DNA of 64,000 bases from Phoronis australis (GCA_002633005.1 NMRA01000646.1:62001-126000), one strand, 5' to 3'. Positions 49,441-63,300 are shown, numbered from the stretch's first letter. Numbers and translations are program-made. Notes: generated from the letters alone by a model not told the origin.

Positions 49441-50318
49441 GAACTCATAAACATGATACAAACGAAACCTTACCTACTAGATTTGAATAAATATTTTTTT
49501 TTGTGATTCTGATATAGCATTAGGATAGAATTTCGAAAAACAAAAATTTGTAAGTGATGGCATTCCTGATCTTTGTTTTAGTTATCTTAAAAGAGCAGTT
49601 CACCACTGTTAAGTTCTCAATGTTGAATTCTAAATTAAAGCAGTTCATTGTTTTAAAAACAACATTAATACACCCATTCGGTACTGAATTAGTATGGAAA
49701 CAGCCTGCAATTCAAGTAACACGAAATGCCTACATGAACCATTTTCAATTTCACAATCTTAGGGTTGTCCAACCCCAAAAACTTTCAAGCGTTTTCTTGA
49801 TTGCTGATGGTTCTGATCTTGTTGGCAACTGAAATCATCTATCATGAGTTAAAGTGGCTATTTTTTTGCATTGTAGCTAAATATTAAAAGGATACCAAAC
49901 TCGGTTTTAGCCTATCACCAGATACTCCAATCCAGTTCTCTGGAAACAAGTAATGCTCTGTAACACACCACAACCCTCAAAAGTTTTGAAGAAAATTTCA
50001 AAACTCCTTTCAAAGTCTGCCAAAGGGGCAATCGTGACCTTCGCTTTTAGTGAATTACATGGAAGCAGTGTGAAAAGGTCACCCATTAATTCCTGCCAAT
50101 GATGCATTAGCAGGTGGCTGAGTGATGATTGGTTGAAATCGTCAAAACAGGGTTTTTTTTTTTAGTATCCTTTTAAGGAAGTGTACTTTTAGTTGTTCTT
50201 GGTTCTATTCAACTGTAAGACAAAAAAACATGAAACACTTGGAGTGCACATTATAATTATTGATACATGGGTGCCTTAACAATTCATTTGACCATACTTG
50301 TCAAGACAGTTGGGGTTA

Positions 50319-50540
50319 GCCTCACCAATTTCGGACAAAATCATTCCCGAAATCGTCAATTTTCATTTTTCAAAAAAAGACTTCTAACATTGTTATGACA
50401 ATTTTTCAAAATGTCGTCTGGTTATGTTACAGAACTTGAAAATGCTCAATCATTAATTTGGTGCTCATCTTTTTTGAAAAGGATAAGAAAATAAATTTTC
50501 ACTTGTTCCGCTCTATTTGTGTCCTAAATTGGTGAGGTTT
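50319..50540. mobile_element. MITE family D
   Basis: The left end CCTCACCAATTTCGGACA is mirrored by TGTCCTAAATTGGTGAGG at the right. The 222-bp interval is AT-rich and noncoding. A half copy (TGTCCTAAATTACTGAGATT) lies at about 28799 in a SHCBP1 intron. Confidence 0.65.
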
Positions 50541-51127
50541 TACAGTACATTGGTGCAAATTTTGCTTATGATGAACGCAGCAGTGGAATTCATTGGTGGC
50601 CATCTACTTCTTGCCTACTGAGCATGACATTTTACCGCAGCATTCACCTGAGCCAGGGATTGGTGGAATTAGGAAGCAACCCTTGGGAACATTTGTCCAC
50701 GTGGGGCAGCTGAAAGTAGTTTTGAGAAATTAACACCATGTCTTTTTAGTAAAGTTGAGCAGAGAAAATAACATTCGCTGCTAAGCAACCGGTATCAACT
50801 GCATGACCATTGGAAATTTCATTTGATATAAATATTCAAGGTGAAATTTCAAAAACGCTGTTACAGTTTTCGAGGTTATCATTTCATTTTCGTAGGCTGA
50901 TGAAAGATTTTCCATAAACACCAAAAGAACTTTTTGACAACCCTTCATGCAAAGATGGAACATTTTAAGAACAAATCCTATAACGGCGGTTTGGAGAACA
51001 GTGAGAAACGCATAGTATCTGAAAGTTCCAAAAGAATCCAATCGGCCATTCTTGAAATATGATGTTCCAAACTTGGACATTTTTTCTAGGGTCCTACACA
51101 ACCATGGAAGGTGGCTTTCACTCTTAC

Positions 51128-51231
51128 CTGCAGCCGGATATGTTTTGCGCCAAGGATGGCATTAAGCATAAATGAAGTGTTGTTATCTACCTCAGAAATT
51201 GGCTCTTGAATTTTTGTTACACGTTGTAGCG
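51128..51231 (-). other. orphan exon-like segment
   Basis: It lies between a TTTTAG acceptor and a strong CTGCAG|GTAAGAG donor. The 104 bp read openly in one frame (RVTKIQEPISEVDNNTSF and LNAILGAKHIRLQ), phase 1 at the start and 0 at the end. No family is recognised. A possible first exon with a compatible phase-1 end is MGDREA at 57863-57881 (-), but that would span the VWFC-type gene, so the link is speculative. Confidence 0.3.
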
Positions 51232-51852
51232 CTAAAACAATGTTGTTGAAAAACTTCATGCACACGATTAAATTACAAATGATAAGTATATGCATTGAAG
51301 TTGTAGTCACACACAGGTCAAGGGATAAGTATATGTAGGCAATACATCGCCGCTGGATGCCGTTGGCAGATAGGTGATGTGGCTCTGCAATTCATAGAAC
51401 TATGCTACCGATTTGCTTTTTGACGGATACAGTTAAAGTAAATAATAGACTGGATTTATATACACTGTCGAAACTGCAATTGTCTCCCTTTCATTTTTTG
51501 TCCGAAATATCCAGATTGTCACCTGACCAAAATGCCATGACCTGACCTTGGTTCCTAGGGCAAAGTAAATTGCGCTGGTGAAAGAATTGAATTTTCTTAA
51601 TTCCAAGAGTAAAGTATAAAAGAATATCAAAAAGGACGAAGTTTTTTGAAGTCTTGTTGGGTTTTGTGCTTTTCAATATATTTACTTCGCTACCTCACCG
51701 CGATGACTATGGGTTGTCAAGTTAGTTACGAGGGTCACTAACGCTGCCCAAGTATGTTGTAACCACTCGTAAGTCAGGGGATCCCTCGTCCTAAGAGGAC
51801 GGAGTTATCAAGAGCTTCCATTACATTATCAGCTGGCCTGATTCTTATTCGC

Positions 51853-52030
51853 CTAACTGGCTGATGCACAGGCGAGAGCCACTTGCTGGATATGTCGAAC
51901 GTAAATTGTGCTGAATAACTTTTTATCTATCAATTGCATAAATTTTCCATTTTTGGACCAATCTGTTGGTGTCACAATGAAGCAGTCATAGTTAGCATGA
52001 GTGGCTTTTACTTCCTTCATCGTGGTTCCA
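51853..52030 (-). other. candidate terminal exon of the VWFC-type gene
   Basis: After a TTATTAG acceptor, the phase-2 end of exon 52298-52412 continues openly for 58 codons to a TAG. The phase match is the only support. The sequence has two cysteines and lacks the CC...C ending expected of a VWFC domain, so it may be a chance frame. Confidence 0.3.
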
Positions 52031-52297
52031 CTAATAAAAACCATAGAAAATAATTACCCATTTAAAAAAGTTGTCATTTCAGTAAAAATCTTAAAGTCTC
52101 CCCCCTTTCTTACAAACGGCAATCCACGATAGAGTTCATTAACGCAAGGACCTCGCTAGAAAAGCAAAACTTCGCGAAATTACGCGAGATACTGTCGTGT
52201 ATTTTAAATGAGAACACGTGATTTTGGCTAGAGTTTTCTAGCCCCGAGGCAGACACTGAACTTTACCTAGATGTGTCCATAAAGGAATGGAACTCAC

Positions 52298-54509
52298 ATG
52301 TCTTGGCATTGCACAAAACTGCGTTTTGCATCTGCGCACTTGCATTTATAGTCACAGCCGATTTTGAATTCCTCATCTTGGTCATACCACTTGCCTTTGT
52401 AGCGGCATTTGTCTGAAATGAAAGTAGACAAATTTATAAATGTTTACAGTTTTGTCTTCCAGTGTTTCCAAATATTTGAAAAATAAAATTAATAATAAAT
52501 CAATCATAATCGGCTGTGGCGATCAGATTTTTTGATGTAAAACAAACAAGATTGTTACCTCTCACCAATAACTACTCGGCCACTACACAGCTGAAATACG
52601 CCGACTATCATCAATTGAAAATCGAATCGTCGAGTGCTCAGTGTTCTGTGGGCCAGCTCTCTGGATAGCGAGTTGTTGTATGTTTGTCTTGTGGAATAAT
52701 ACTAAACGAGAAGACTCGGTCGATCGACTAAGATAATCGGTACGAAACCAGTTGTGTGTAACGCGGCGATAGTATATTGATGGGAGTGACACGCCGGAGG
52801 CCGCTGGGCGGAGGTTTCGCAGTTCAATAAAGATGAAATACAACCTTTCCTAATTAATATTGTAAAATAAATTTTACTTGGATTGAATGGATTTGAAGCC
52901 CAACCCGGTGGCTTTATTTCCTGTCAATGTGTGGTACGAAAGCTACCCTTCTTGGGTGATATTTGTGCTAGAGTTTTTCACGGTATAAAATACACAGGTG
53001 CGCATAAACATCCAATGCTTTGACGATAATTCATTGATCTCACTTATCTGATGGAAAATTGAAATACCTTACTGGATGAAATTGTCACCAACTAGGTTGT
53101 TTACAAATTAGTGTCTTCGGGACATATGTCCAACATAAATAAATGTTACAAAAAATCATACTGTGCCAGTCGCATGACAGCCTGGGACAGCACTCTCCGT
53201 CCACTTTTTTCAGTCGACAGTCCTGTGGAATGTGAGTGTACTGCGTGCATCTATGGGCGAAAAGTAAAAAAATTGTAGTTTAGCCGACACCTTGAAAATT
53301 CTTTATTTGTCGTCATGCACAGCTATTTTCTGGAAACGTTACAAGTAGCTGTGTAGTCATTATCAATCGGGACAGAAGATTGAACGCCTTCTCCCCTTCT
53401 AGCTCCACCGTTGTTACCAATCGTGAACCCTCAACCTTATCGCCAATATTTTCTTGTTGTCCCATTTCTCTGAGTCGCCTCCAATTTCAATTTTACGCCA
53501 CCAGCCCCCTATCGCCGCTACACTATCTCTGGGTATCGATGTGGACTGTCGCCACCCTCCTCACGTTCCCTGTTGCCACACCGTTGTATGTAATGTGGTA
53601 TTTATGGAACCAGGAATTATTTTCATAATTACGTGCTCTAATGACCTTAATTTTGAACGTATTGAATAAAAGGATGCGTGCAATCTTGTGCGATATTCAA
53701 GTTATGTCGATCAGGCGTGAATTTTCATTATCACAATAACAACTTAGGGACTCCCCTTTCACGGCCGTTCATAAAACCAAGGTCGTGAGACTGCTTTCAA
53801 CTGCTAACCAATTAAAATGAGTTCGCCCTAAAAGAAATTGTGAAAAAGAGTATTTTTTTTCTGACTTATCTACCCATCTCAAACAATTGAGGGTAAGGTG
53901 ACTTGGGGATTTTAAGGACCGCCTTACCGTGACTGACAAACGCTAGCGTTCATAGCGGCTGACGTACAGTAGCATCGTCTTTCGCAGTCCGGGTTCCAGT
54001 ATTCTCCCGCTTTGTATTTTTGGCCGTCGTATTCGCATTCGGTCCAGTTGTCAACTGAAAAGAAAGGTTGATTATATCCCAACATATTTTAGTCTCTCAA
54101 GACCAGTAACAATTGGCTTCAACGAACTTTTGAAACATTTTCATTATTTATCCAGATATCAAAATATGCCATAATAACAGTTATTAAATCACCATTTTCC
54201 GTCTTTGGTATCCTCCGTGCTTGAAATTCGTTTTCTTCAATTTTAGGGCTAAACATGAAGTTCGGTCACACCCCGAGACTTATGCATTTGAAAAAAAAAA
54301 TATAGTTAGTAGGAAACTGCTGATAGTAGAACATTGTTCCGAGTTCATTGTAATCAATATATTAACAGAATCTTCAGCAGCTAAGAAAGATTTTCCGAGA
54401 CCATTGAAGCTACTCGGCAGCACCAATCATTCAAAAATGGAAGCATATACTCACGTGCAACTGCGGACGCTATGAAAAGCAAGGGAAAAATGAATTCGTA
54501 GCGTAACAT
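52298..54509 (-). CDS. secreted VWFC-type cysteine-rich protein (C-terminus uncertain)
   Basis: Four exons in matching phase: 54455-54509, 53928-54054, 53162-53250 and 52298-52412. Exon 1 encodes a signal peptide (MLRYEFIFPLLFIASAVA). Exons 2 and 3 together form one VWFC-like domain: CEYDGQKYKAGEYW, CERRCYC, VCQSRC, then DCRLKKVDGECCPRLSC with the diagnostic CC..C ending. Exon 4 begins a second such unit (KCRYKGKWYDQDEEF, CDYKCKC, FVQCQD), whose second half is not found. VWFC domains bind BMP/TGF-beta ligands or matrix partners in chordin- and crossveinless-type proteins; the ligand here is unknown. Small secreted proteins of this type are frequent in invertebrates and named orthology is not possible. 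The gene may end early through exon 51853-52030. Confidence 0.7.
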
Positions 54510-56272
54510 ATTGATAGCACCGTGTAAGTAATAGTGTCTCGGACTAGTAGGGGGTTCAATTCTTATATCGTGAGTTTAATACTCGTACTCAGGTGACGAC
54601 ACTGGTAATATTCCCAGGCTGATACGATACCTGGATATTACACGAATTCGCGTGCGTGTCAGTGTATTTTTTGCAGAATTATGTCTGACGTTGCTGACAC
54701 ATTAAGGACAAACTTCGTTGCGCACAACCGTGTTGCAAAATCATGGAATTGTTCACGCTTTATGCTCATATTGCCAAAATACCTGTCAAGTTAAATTACT
54801 TGTTTGGCAACTAACGTTGTGAGTTGTATCACTTATACCGTGTCATCTTGTTCCTTCCACAAGGGCTGGGACAAATTCAGACGCGAGTTCAGGAGGTCTC
54901 GCGCGCTCATGAGTGAAAAGCTCACTATGGAGATAACGTGCTCTCGCGATATCTCGCGAAAACTTAAGTGAACACAAGAAATCAGCTATCACTACGAGAA
55001 CGTACCCCAAATGTAGTGAAAAAATTACCAGGTCATAACTTCTGAATTGTGACAAATTGGGTCAGCATTGCTGGCTCAAATTGATAACAAATTGCCACAA
55101 TTAGTGCGCGTGTCAGTTTGAACCGGCAATGCAAACTCGAATTACACTGTTTCTCCACGTATAACTGGCGTCAAACGGGTTGTGAAAATCTGGAATTCCC
55201 AGTCAGCAAGTGATCAGTTTCTCCGTGACCGAACAAAATCCTTAGCCAGGCTTTCTGGCTTTGAAAAAACACATCTTACTAAAAAAACTAGCAAGTATAA
55301 AAGTTCAAGTGACTTAAGATTCGCTGGCCCGAATCGTCAGCCTGGAATCTGAAATGACGGCTCATAGAGCCAAACATTTCCAAAATCGCCAGGCAGTTTG
55401 TTGAGACACACACTCGATTACTTGCAGGCAATGTCTCGTGATCGAGTGGGCGGAGTCATAGTCAACTTACCAACTGATGGATTGTTTGAGAGCTTTTCAA
55501 GAACGTCAATTTTCATGAACACTTTGCTCGCCTACAGTCTCGATGATTTAGAAGGGTGTGTATTTCAGGTATGCATTTTCCGGTACAATATTTTTAGTGC
55601 TTAGTTTTGGGCTGATGCCCCACAAAGTTATTTGATGTACATATAACGTGATTTTTACTTCGCAGATGCCATGTGAGAAAAAATTTTATCGTCGGCCTTC
55701 GAAAAATAAAACAGGCAAGTAGTAACTGTCGTGCGAAATTATCGAATAATTACCGTACTGCACGAATGTGTAACGACTGAGTATGAATATTTAAAGCTAC
55801 CTTTCGCACTGTTCAGTTGGCTACAAAACGAAAATCAAATTAGACCTTCTCCAATCTTAAAATCGGTCACGTGATATTCCGAAACTAACCACGACTCTAC
55901 AAACCACTAAAGAGTTTATTTGGGATGGCAGGCCCTGCAATGGCGACTTCAGAATGGCGCACATACGCAGTACCTGTGGCTTGAGTTGCCGGTTTATTCC
56001 ACAAAAAGTGAGGAGCGGATTGGTGCGGTAATGTTTTTACATACCAAAGTGCTTTGGTGCAGAATTTGACATTGACAAACCAGATGTAAAATGCCCTTTT
56101 AATTCAATTAGTATAGAAAATAGGACAGTTGATTAGTTTCAAACTTTCCATTTTCCGAATTCTATCCTCGCTTTCGCAAAGAATTTTCGCCATATCAAAG
56201 TAAAAAGTCATTTATTCAAATCTAGTGAGTGTCATTTGTATGATGTCTGTGTATTGTTCCGATAGAACGCGA

Positions 56273-56485
56273 GTTTGTAGTCACTTAAAAAAGTTCAGTT
56301 GGTACACTGTTCGTCATTTTTCCTTTCACTTTTTGCTGGTTGAAAAAATAAAAACAAAATATTTTTATTTTTCTTGGCTCAAGAGATATTGATAAATCAT
56401 ATCTTTTCATACAACAAAAAATGAAAGGAAAAGAAGATAAAAGGTGGCCTACTGAAATCTGCTTAACACGACCGCAAACCCTGTT
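56273..56485. mobile_element. MITE family B, copy 2
   Basis: It aligns with 49186-49440: GAGTTTGTAGTCACTT at the left, CGTCATTTTTCCTTTCACTT, a central AGAGATATTGATAAATCATA, then GGTGGCCTACTGAAATCTGC and CGACCGCAAACCCT at the right. The terminal repeats are more worn than in copy 1. Confidence 0.65.
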
Positions 56486-57419
56486 TCTATGTAGAAAATA
56501 ATTTCCGTTTAGACCATCTGCTGTTACAAAATTAGTAGTGCACGAACGTTGCCATTCTCACCAATACTCAGACAGTACTAAAATTGACGCACGCGCCAAC
56601 CCTCGTGTCACTTGTCAAGTGGGCGCATATAAGAAATCGTAGAAGGGCTCAACCACACTTTTCGAAGGACACAATGTCCGCGTAGCCCCTCAAACGTTTT
56701 TGGTTGCTGCCGTTACTTGCTCATGCATTTATGATCGCTTATATTTTCACGTCACGTGGGTTATTGTTATTTTTCAATGCTTTATTAATGACCACGCAAA
56801 TTTTAATCGGTCTCAGCATTTTAGGCAAAAATGTGTTCCAGTTATTGTCAAAGTCTAATAGTCCGAAACTTCATACATTAGCAATTTGTCTGCGTCAGTA
56901 TTGCAACTTAAGTAATTTGGTTGGCTTGCATTCCTAATAAGTTGGCTCAATATAGTTAAGTCACAAAACTCGACTTTTGGGCAAAACCATTGATGAGATT
57001 GTTTCAACCAGTGCATCGTGTTTCATGACAAAAATCATAGAATGCATTTATTCAATAAATATGAACCAATGGCGTTGCAATATCTCAGTGGAGTTGGATT
57101 TCGCGACTGTAGCTTTCAATCGCGATGCATAACTATTGGTGCAAGTCATACAATCTCCTGCACATCTATGGTATAAACAAACAACTGTTATTCGTGAACA
57201 AGTTTCAAAGCACCCTCTAGCCGTCAGTGCAGTCTCATTTATCAGATTGGTTATCTTAACTTTCTTGTACATGTGTACCTGCTGGGCGGGTAACTTTCGG
57301 TTATCTCAACTTTATCAAAATGGACTACAGTGCGACTGCGTTATTAATGCCACAAAAAACTCTAAAAAAATTCCACGGCATGTCGCGTTTTTTGATTGCC
57401 GATTAATTTCACTGACTTT

Positions 57420-57475
57420 ATCATCGTCAGCCATCATCTTCACCATTATCATCGTTATCATTATCACCTTCATCC
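57420..57475. repeat. (ATC)-type microsatellite, imperfect
   Basis: Interrupted CATCATC/ATTATC units. The serine/isoleucine-rich open frame across this stretch is a repeat artefact. Confidence 0.6.
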
Positions 57476-59024
57476 CAGCTCTCGTCAATTTAATGCAGTT
57501 GCAATTAAGTCACTGCAGCGCTAATCATATACACTGTAGGACTAGCCGAAATCGTAAACTTCAAACTGGAGTCACCGACAAGTTACGTTATAGCGATAAA
57601 TCTTTCCGATGAAGCAGTCAGTCAGCTTTATTCGGTCCGAACACTAACTATCCTTGAAACAATGGTTTTCAAAGGTGGCGCTGCCTGCACATAAACATAA
57701 AGACTTGCCATACGGATATCAGATGTGGTAGGTCACGGCCTCAACGATGTGTGTGACCTTGGAATTCCACATATTCTTATGATCACGTATGCATGAACGT
57801 GGACTTAAATAATCAATAAAGTAAAATTAAGTGAACATTTTTGTTTATTATAAAAAACTCACTGGCCTCACGATCACCCATTTTCTTCTTTGCCGGAACT
57901 TGTGTCACAGAATCGGAGGAATATGAAAATGTTTAATCAAATATCGTTTGATTAATAAGACCCGTCCGCCAATAGTTCAGAAACAAAACAAAAACAATGC
58001 AATGCATTTTTTTCAACGTGAACGTGATTATTTGAGTGAACTTCCCAAGTTTCCCAGGGTATTCAAGTTCACGCAAACGTACGCGATCTTTAGATAAAGC
58101 AGAATTCAAGCACAGTCACTGCATGTCGACTGAAGGCGGTCTCCGATATCAATTTTATGTCCTATGTCAATGAAAAAGTACGTTGTATAGTTGAACATTC
58201 TTTTATCAGGATTACCTGACAGCACAATGTCTAGAAACACTCCCTTGATTTTACTATCTGCCATTCCCCGCCAGTCGGGGCATTGATAGAGGAACACTGT
58301 TGACGTCACATGACCGCTTTTTGTAATCATGGGACAGCGTCTCGAATTCCTCTTGAACTTTCACTCCACTCTCCACAGGGTGTGCCACATGCCACATTTT
58401 GTGTTCAGGACCCGTACACCTGAACTTGCTCGAGGAAACTGTTGGGAATTAGGTTTTCATGTGCATTCTGAAACAAAAAAAAAATCAAATTACCTTTTAC
58501 GAGCATCTCTCCTCATAAGGGCGTTATTCCATTGACTATTTTTCTAATTAGTACATTTCCACTGATATGGACCGAACCACGTTAGTTAATTACCGTCCAC
58601 TGATTGTGAAATAATTTTAGTTCTTTTTCCAGCATGCATGTAAACGTATTTGAGCACATGTAGCCTGTGTCTAGAGTTTAAAACGGATTTTTTTTCTTGA
58701 TCGCGTTTTAACGGCTAATGGGGAAACCTACACTCGGCAACTAGTCGTCTCGGCACTTATATGGGTGTCTGGTAATTAGTAAACATTATGCAATAAATAG
58801 ATCACAAACAGTTGAAGAGTAAAATTTTCTGGCATGCTCTTAGCGCAAAAAAATGCAAATACCCGTGAAAGCGGACTTCGGACAGATCTTGGCGATAGGA
58901 AAGACGATTATCACACAACGAGAGATACTGCCTTACTTTATTGGCGCATAACAGGTGTGACACCTGAATGAATTGAAACTGTGCCAAAATTTTGTAATAG
59001 CCAGTCGTTAGTGATTACAATTAT

Positions 59025-59215
59025 TTGTCATCATCATCATCATCGTCGTCGGCGTCATTGTCGTCATCATCAGTAGTATTGTTGTTATTATTATTCTCGT
59101 TGCTGTTATTAGTATTATCAATGTTATTGCTCTTATTGATGTGGTTGTTTTTGTTTTTCTTACCATCATTATTTATTGTTATTGTTATTTCCTTATTATT
59201 ACTATCAAAATTTCT
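59025..59215. repeat. trinucleotide microsatellite (TCA/TCG then TTA/TTG)
   Basis: TCATCATCATCATCATCGTC grades into ATTGTTGTTATTATTATT and similar imperfect triplets. A poly-serine/leucine frame across it is not a gene. Confidence 0.85.
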
Positions 59216-60297
59216 TTATCTTCAGTGAATGAAAACTAGTGGGTAATAAGAGAGCCCAGAATTGAAATAGGTACATCCGGGTCTGCGAGTTCTAGGAATT
59301 GACCAAAATTGATAATATCGTACTCCAACGGAATCTTTCTCATTCTTGGTGTGTCCTGGTTTGTGAAAGAACAAAGCTACAAAAGTTATTCCTACGAATC
59401 CACCACTCGGCCCCCTGACACCAGACCACATCCTACAGAACTGGCCTACATCTGACACCCTGAGGCGCCAGACATGGCCCAGTCTGGTAGAGCTCCAAAA
59501 AATCATGGGGCCCGACAGCGTCACTCCGACGAACGGCAGACTTTGCCCAGAAGGATCGGACCGAACATTTTAACTGCATGGCCGGGAAACGCATAAGAAG
59601 AAGAAGAAGGTCTCTTATGCAACGCATGACACTGTAATACAACTATGTAATCTTTGCCAAGTCAAATCAAGCCGCGTCTCCCCCCATACCGTTGGGTCAC
59701 TTGTGCAAGGATAGGGTCTGGAAATAAATACTCACGTTTACTGCATTAATAAACATGGTTCTCTTTTCAATATCAACAGCTTGAACATGGTACGAGCTGT
59801 ATTTATCGAAATCTACATCACCGAAGCAAACAAGCATTAGCGCCGTAACAAACACATTTTTTCCACCACTTTTCTCACGCTAATTTTGTTTGAGAGTAGA
59901 CCCGAAATGAAACACAAAATAGTTATTTTTCTACATTTCTAATAACGATTTCTCCTAACTTCTTTCATTTCCATTGTTCTGCAGTTTTGATTTTTTAGAA
60001 AAAGACAATCTGAGACATTTTTGTATAGGCTTACATCAAAAGTCTTTCGCCGACTTCAGAACTTTTCTCTTCTAAGAAATTTTGTTGTAATTAATTTCTC
60101 GATTAGATTAATTTCTTAATAAATTGTTTAACTCGAAATAGAAAAGTAACGTATAGTTGTCGCGTGCGATCCAATAAAAAGGTCAACAATTCAATGAACA
60201 AATAAACGGGGACCCCAGCGTCGAGTGATTCCTATTGGTTTCTTGGGCGAGCAGCAGTCAGAGAGATAATGGCACGTCATTATCAAGATCAGCAACA

Positions 60298-60303
60298 TAT
60301 AAA
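60298..60303 (+). promoter_or_regulatory. TATA box of the C-type lectin gene
   Basis: TATAAA lies 60 bp upstream of the signal-peptide ATG, within AACATATAAAGAC. The position fits a short 5' untranslated region. Confidence 0.55.
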
Positions 60304-60357
60304 GACAAGATGTGCCTATCATCTTCAGAAGTCAAGCAAGAGCGGCCTGAGTAAATC

Positions 60358-63300
60358 ATGGCCCGACTCGCGACCGCCCTGATCCTGGCGGCGATTGGGC
60401 TGACTAGTGCAGCCGCAGGTAATAATTTGCATGTTTTGTTGTTTAAACATAATGCTGAAGGCTGGAGGACGGAGCGGTAGACGAACCAAAGCAAAAATTT
60501 TAAGAGATTCAATTTCTTTGGTTGAACTTTTGTTCTCGCAAGAAGAATGCATTAACAGGAATTCTGCAAAAAATCGGCCATTGTGATAGTCGTATTATCT
60601 ATTCAATCATTATTGGTTGTTATGTCGCGCGTCAGCAACTTCCTCAGGCTGGAGTATGATACCTCATCAGCTGCTAGTGATAGATTTTTTCTACCTGGTT
60701 CAAAATAGCATAAGCCTTTTACCAATGACTAAACACCCACTTACAAGGGGTGGAAAACAACTTTTACCTCAGCTGAGCACCCTGATCAAACACTGCAAAA
60801 ATCCTTACCACTTGGACAAAAATCTGTAACAAAGAATTTGAACTTTATCCACACCCACAATTAGGCGCTCTTACAGCAGACGAATCCATTACCTAGGTTC
60901 CTTTTGTTGTGTTTTCGGCCAATTTCACTGAAAATTGCTTGTGGCGGTGCCTGGGAATGGTTAGAGTTCTGATTCAGCATTCAAGTTCTTTTGCGCATGG
61001 TACGAGTTTTTGCGGTGTGTGGTTAGGGTGGTTTCCTTGCTCTGCTTAGTTAAGCTGAATGAATTTAATCGTGTCGAATGGTATGTTATCTAACCCGTTG
61101 TCGCGTGGCTCATCTCTTGATAATTTCATCAAGATCAGTTATTGCACCTGGGATTTGTAGACTTTTTCAGCAGCTACGCAATCAAAACGTTTTGACTAAC
61201 TTTGGTTCATTGGATTCAAACGAAACTTTCAGATACTGTACTTTATACAAAATTCAGTCCAAAAGCGATTTTAGGAATTTTTTTTAAAGTTTTTCAATTT
61301 GGAGTGAGGGTTATCAAATCTGGAACTTTCAGAGTTGTTTTGAAAAAATTAAAAGTTGTACAAAACGAAAATAAAAAGATAATTTAAAAAAATGCAGCAG
61401 CGTTTTGGAGATTTCACATTGAACATTCATAGCAATCTAATTTAGTCTTGTTACCGTTGTTTTTATGATTATACTTTTCGCTTTTCTTAATTTTGTGAAT
61501 TTGTGTAAAGTCAAAAATCACTATTCTTCAAGCTTTCTGCTTTCTAAGATATATACTTGCACGCGGTTGAATTATACAGTTGTATAGATATTTAGATAGA
61601 TGCAGGTAAGGGCCCACATAAACTTGAAGAGCCATTTCGGCGCTGTTTTGATGTGAATGTTGAATTCTTAACAAAAGCGCTTTGGGATTTAAAAACACGC
61701 TCATCCGATCTTGAATCGTATTGCCGAATGAGTCGGCAACTCAATGCGTGCACGCGCCATTTTCAAATACGCAAGCTTATGGTTGGCCAATTTGTACAAA
61801 CTTTCAGACAAGCTTTTTGTTGAGTCGCTGATGTTTCGATGTTCATATTCGTAACAGAAATGGAACCCTGTTGTGGTAGGGAATATCATGTGACCGATTT
61901 TGTGAGGTTAAAAGGCCTAAGTCGATCTTCGTTTTTAATACCCAATTAAATAGGGCCAAAAACAGCTTCAAGTTTTCCATTATATTGCTTTCAAAACTTG
62001 GTGTAAATGTGTTCAGTTAAACAGTGGGTTTACGAAGAAGTGAATGGCCAAACCTGAAATGATAAGCGATTTATGGACGTATGCTACAGTTTATTCTGTT
62101 CATAATGGCTTAAATACGCTGTCGTCCATTATCAGATCTAAAGTTATATTTTGTATGTATTTCGTTGCAGAAAGCAACGAAATCATGCTCTAAGGAGCCT
62201 CAGATGAAAGTAAAATCGTTTAGAAAAGGTCTTAAAATTTGTATGACGTCAATGAAAACGAAAAAAACCAACAGCTGATGATATGGCTTAAAACTGTGTG
62301 CATGGAAATAGAGTGATACGTAACGATGTGTTTACATGTTATCACCATGGCAACAGCACGTTTTTCAACGTTGTCAAGGGTTGTGCCAAATTCCATCTTA
62401 TGCCTACCCACCAGTCAAAATTAATTAGTCAACTGCGTGCCTTTCATTAAACTTTAATGATACCCACATGATAAAGTATCTTCCACTTAATTTCAAGATA
62501 GAGTATCTAAAAATATATAAACATGTAACTCGTTTTAGAAAAAAAATCACAGGTTATCTCGTTTAGTGCATGACTTCTAATTAGAAAGGACGAAAATTCC
62601 ACGATTCTGGCATATTATCCCCGTTACCTTGTGACCATACAACAAAAATAACACTTCGAGTGGTACAGAGTGCAGACGATCATGTTCTCGTCTGCTCATA
62701 AAATGAGTAAAATTGCGTGGTAACTAGGGTCAAAGATTACCAAGTATTAAATTGGATCAATTTAATGAGAGTTGAGTGCAGTGGATGAACGATGGATCAA
62801 TGGGTAATAACCCAAGGGGTTATGTAAATCTTTATGCAATGTGTTAATGGCAATAATATCTTTTAATGAATGACTTGACATCTCTGGATGTGAAGACAGG
62901 TTAATTTCTCCCCCTACTTACCGTGTTTGTGTATCCTAGGTCCGCGTGCCACCCTTTTTGGTGTGGAACTTTGCTCTCCAGGTGTTGAAACAAATTGAGC
63001 AATGACAAGCACGACTTAGATAAAAGTATTCTAAAAAATAATTAGCATTTAATTAATAATCTATTTATTTAATTAAGTTTTTATGCTGTTGATACCATAT
63101 GTCAGTCAAATGTGTGAATAGTATGTAATGATTACCTTCTTGTATTTTCTATTGCTTACTTGTATTTTATTGTATTGTATTGTATTGTACACTACGCTGG
63201 CTTTCAATTATGCGGCTTTTGCTTTTGAGAATCTCCGGCTTCTATGTACATCCAACTCTGTTTTTATTGTGTTTTACTTATTGCTATATAAATTAATAAA

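Larger units (their letters stand above)
48250..51852. other. intergenic, RABIF to VWFC-type gene
   Basis: It contains the likely RABIF 3' untranslated region (stop at 48247-48249) and at least three short inverted-repeat elements listed separately. One well-formed but orphan exon-like segment lies at 51128-51231 (-). The stretch 49870-50180 is repeat-like, without a definable end. Confidence 0.5.
54510..60357. other. intergenic, VWFC-type gene to C-type lectin gene
   Basis: No supported gene. It holds a family-B MITE and microsatellites. Several single open frames (55398-55604, 57136-57612, 58106-58330) lack domains or partner exons. A possible tiny first exon (ATG GGT GAT CGT GAG GCC A, then GTGAGT) lies at 57863-57881 on the - strand. 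Confidence 0.45.

Noticed and set aside
55431-55715. Possible two-exon gene with a GC-AG intron
   Set aside because: The second segment reaches a stop after 14 codons, so the supposed GC donor at 55716 is not needed. The resulting 60-residue peptide has no recognisable features.
57136-57612. 158-codon open frame with hydrophobic stretches
   Set aside because: Low-complexity ATC repeats account for much of it. There is no signal peptide at the start, no domain and no splice context.
59025-59228. Serine/leucine-rich open frame
   Set aside because: Produced by a trinucleotide microsatellite.
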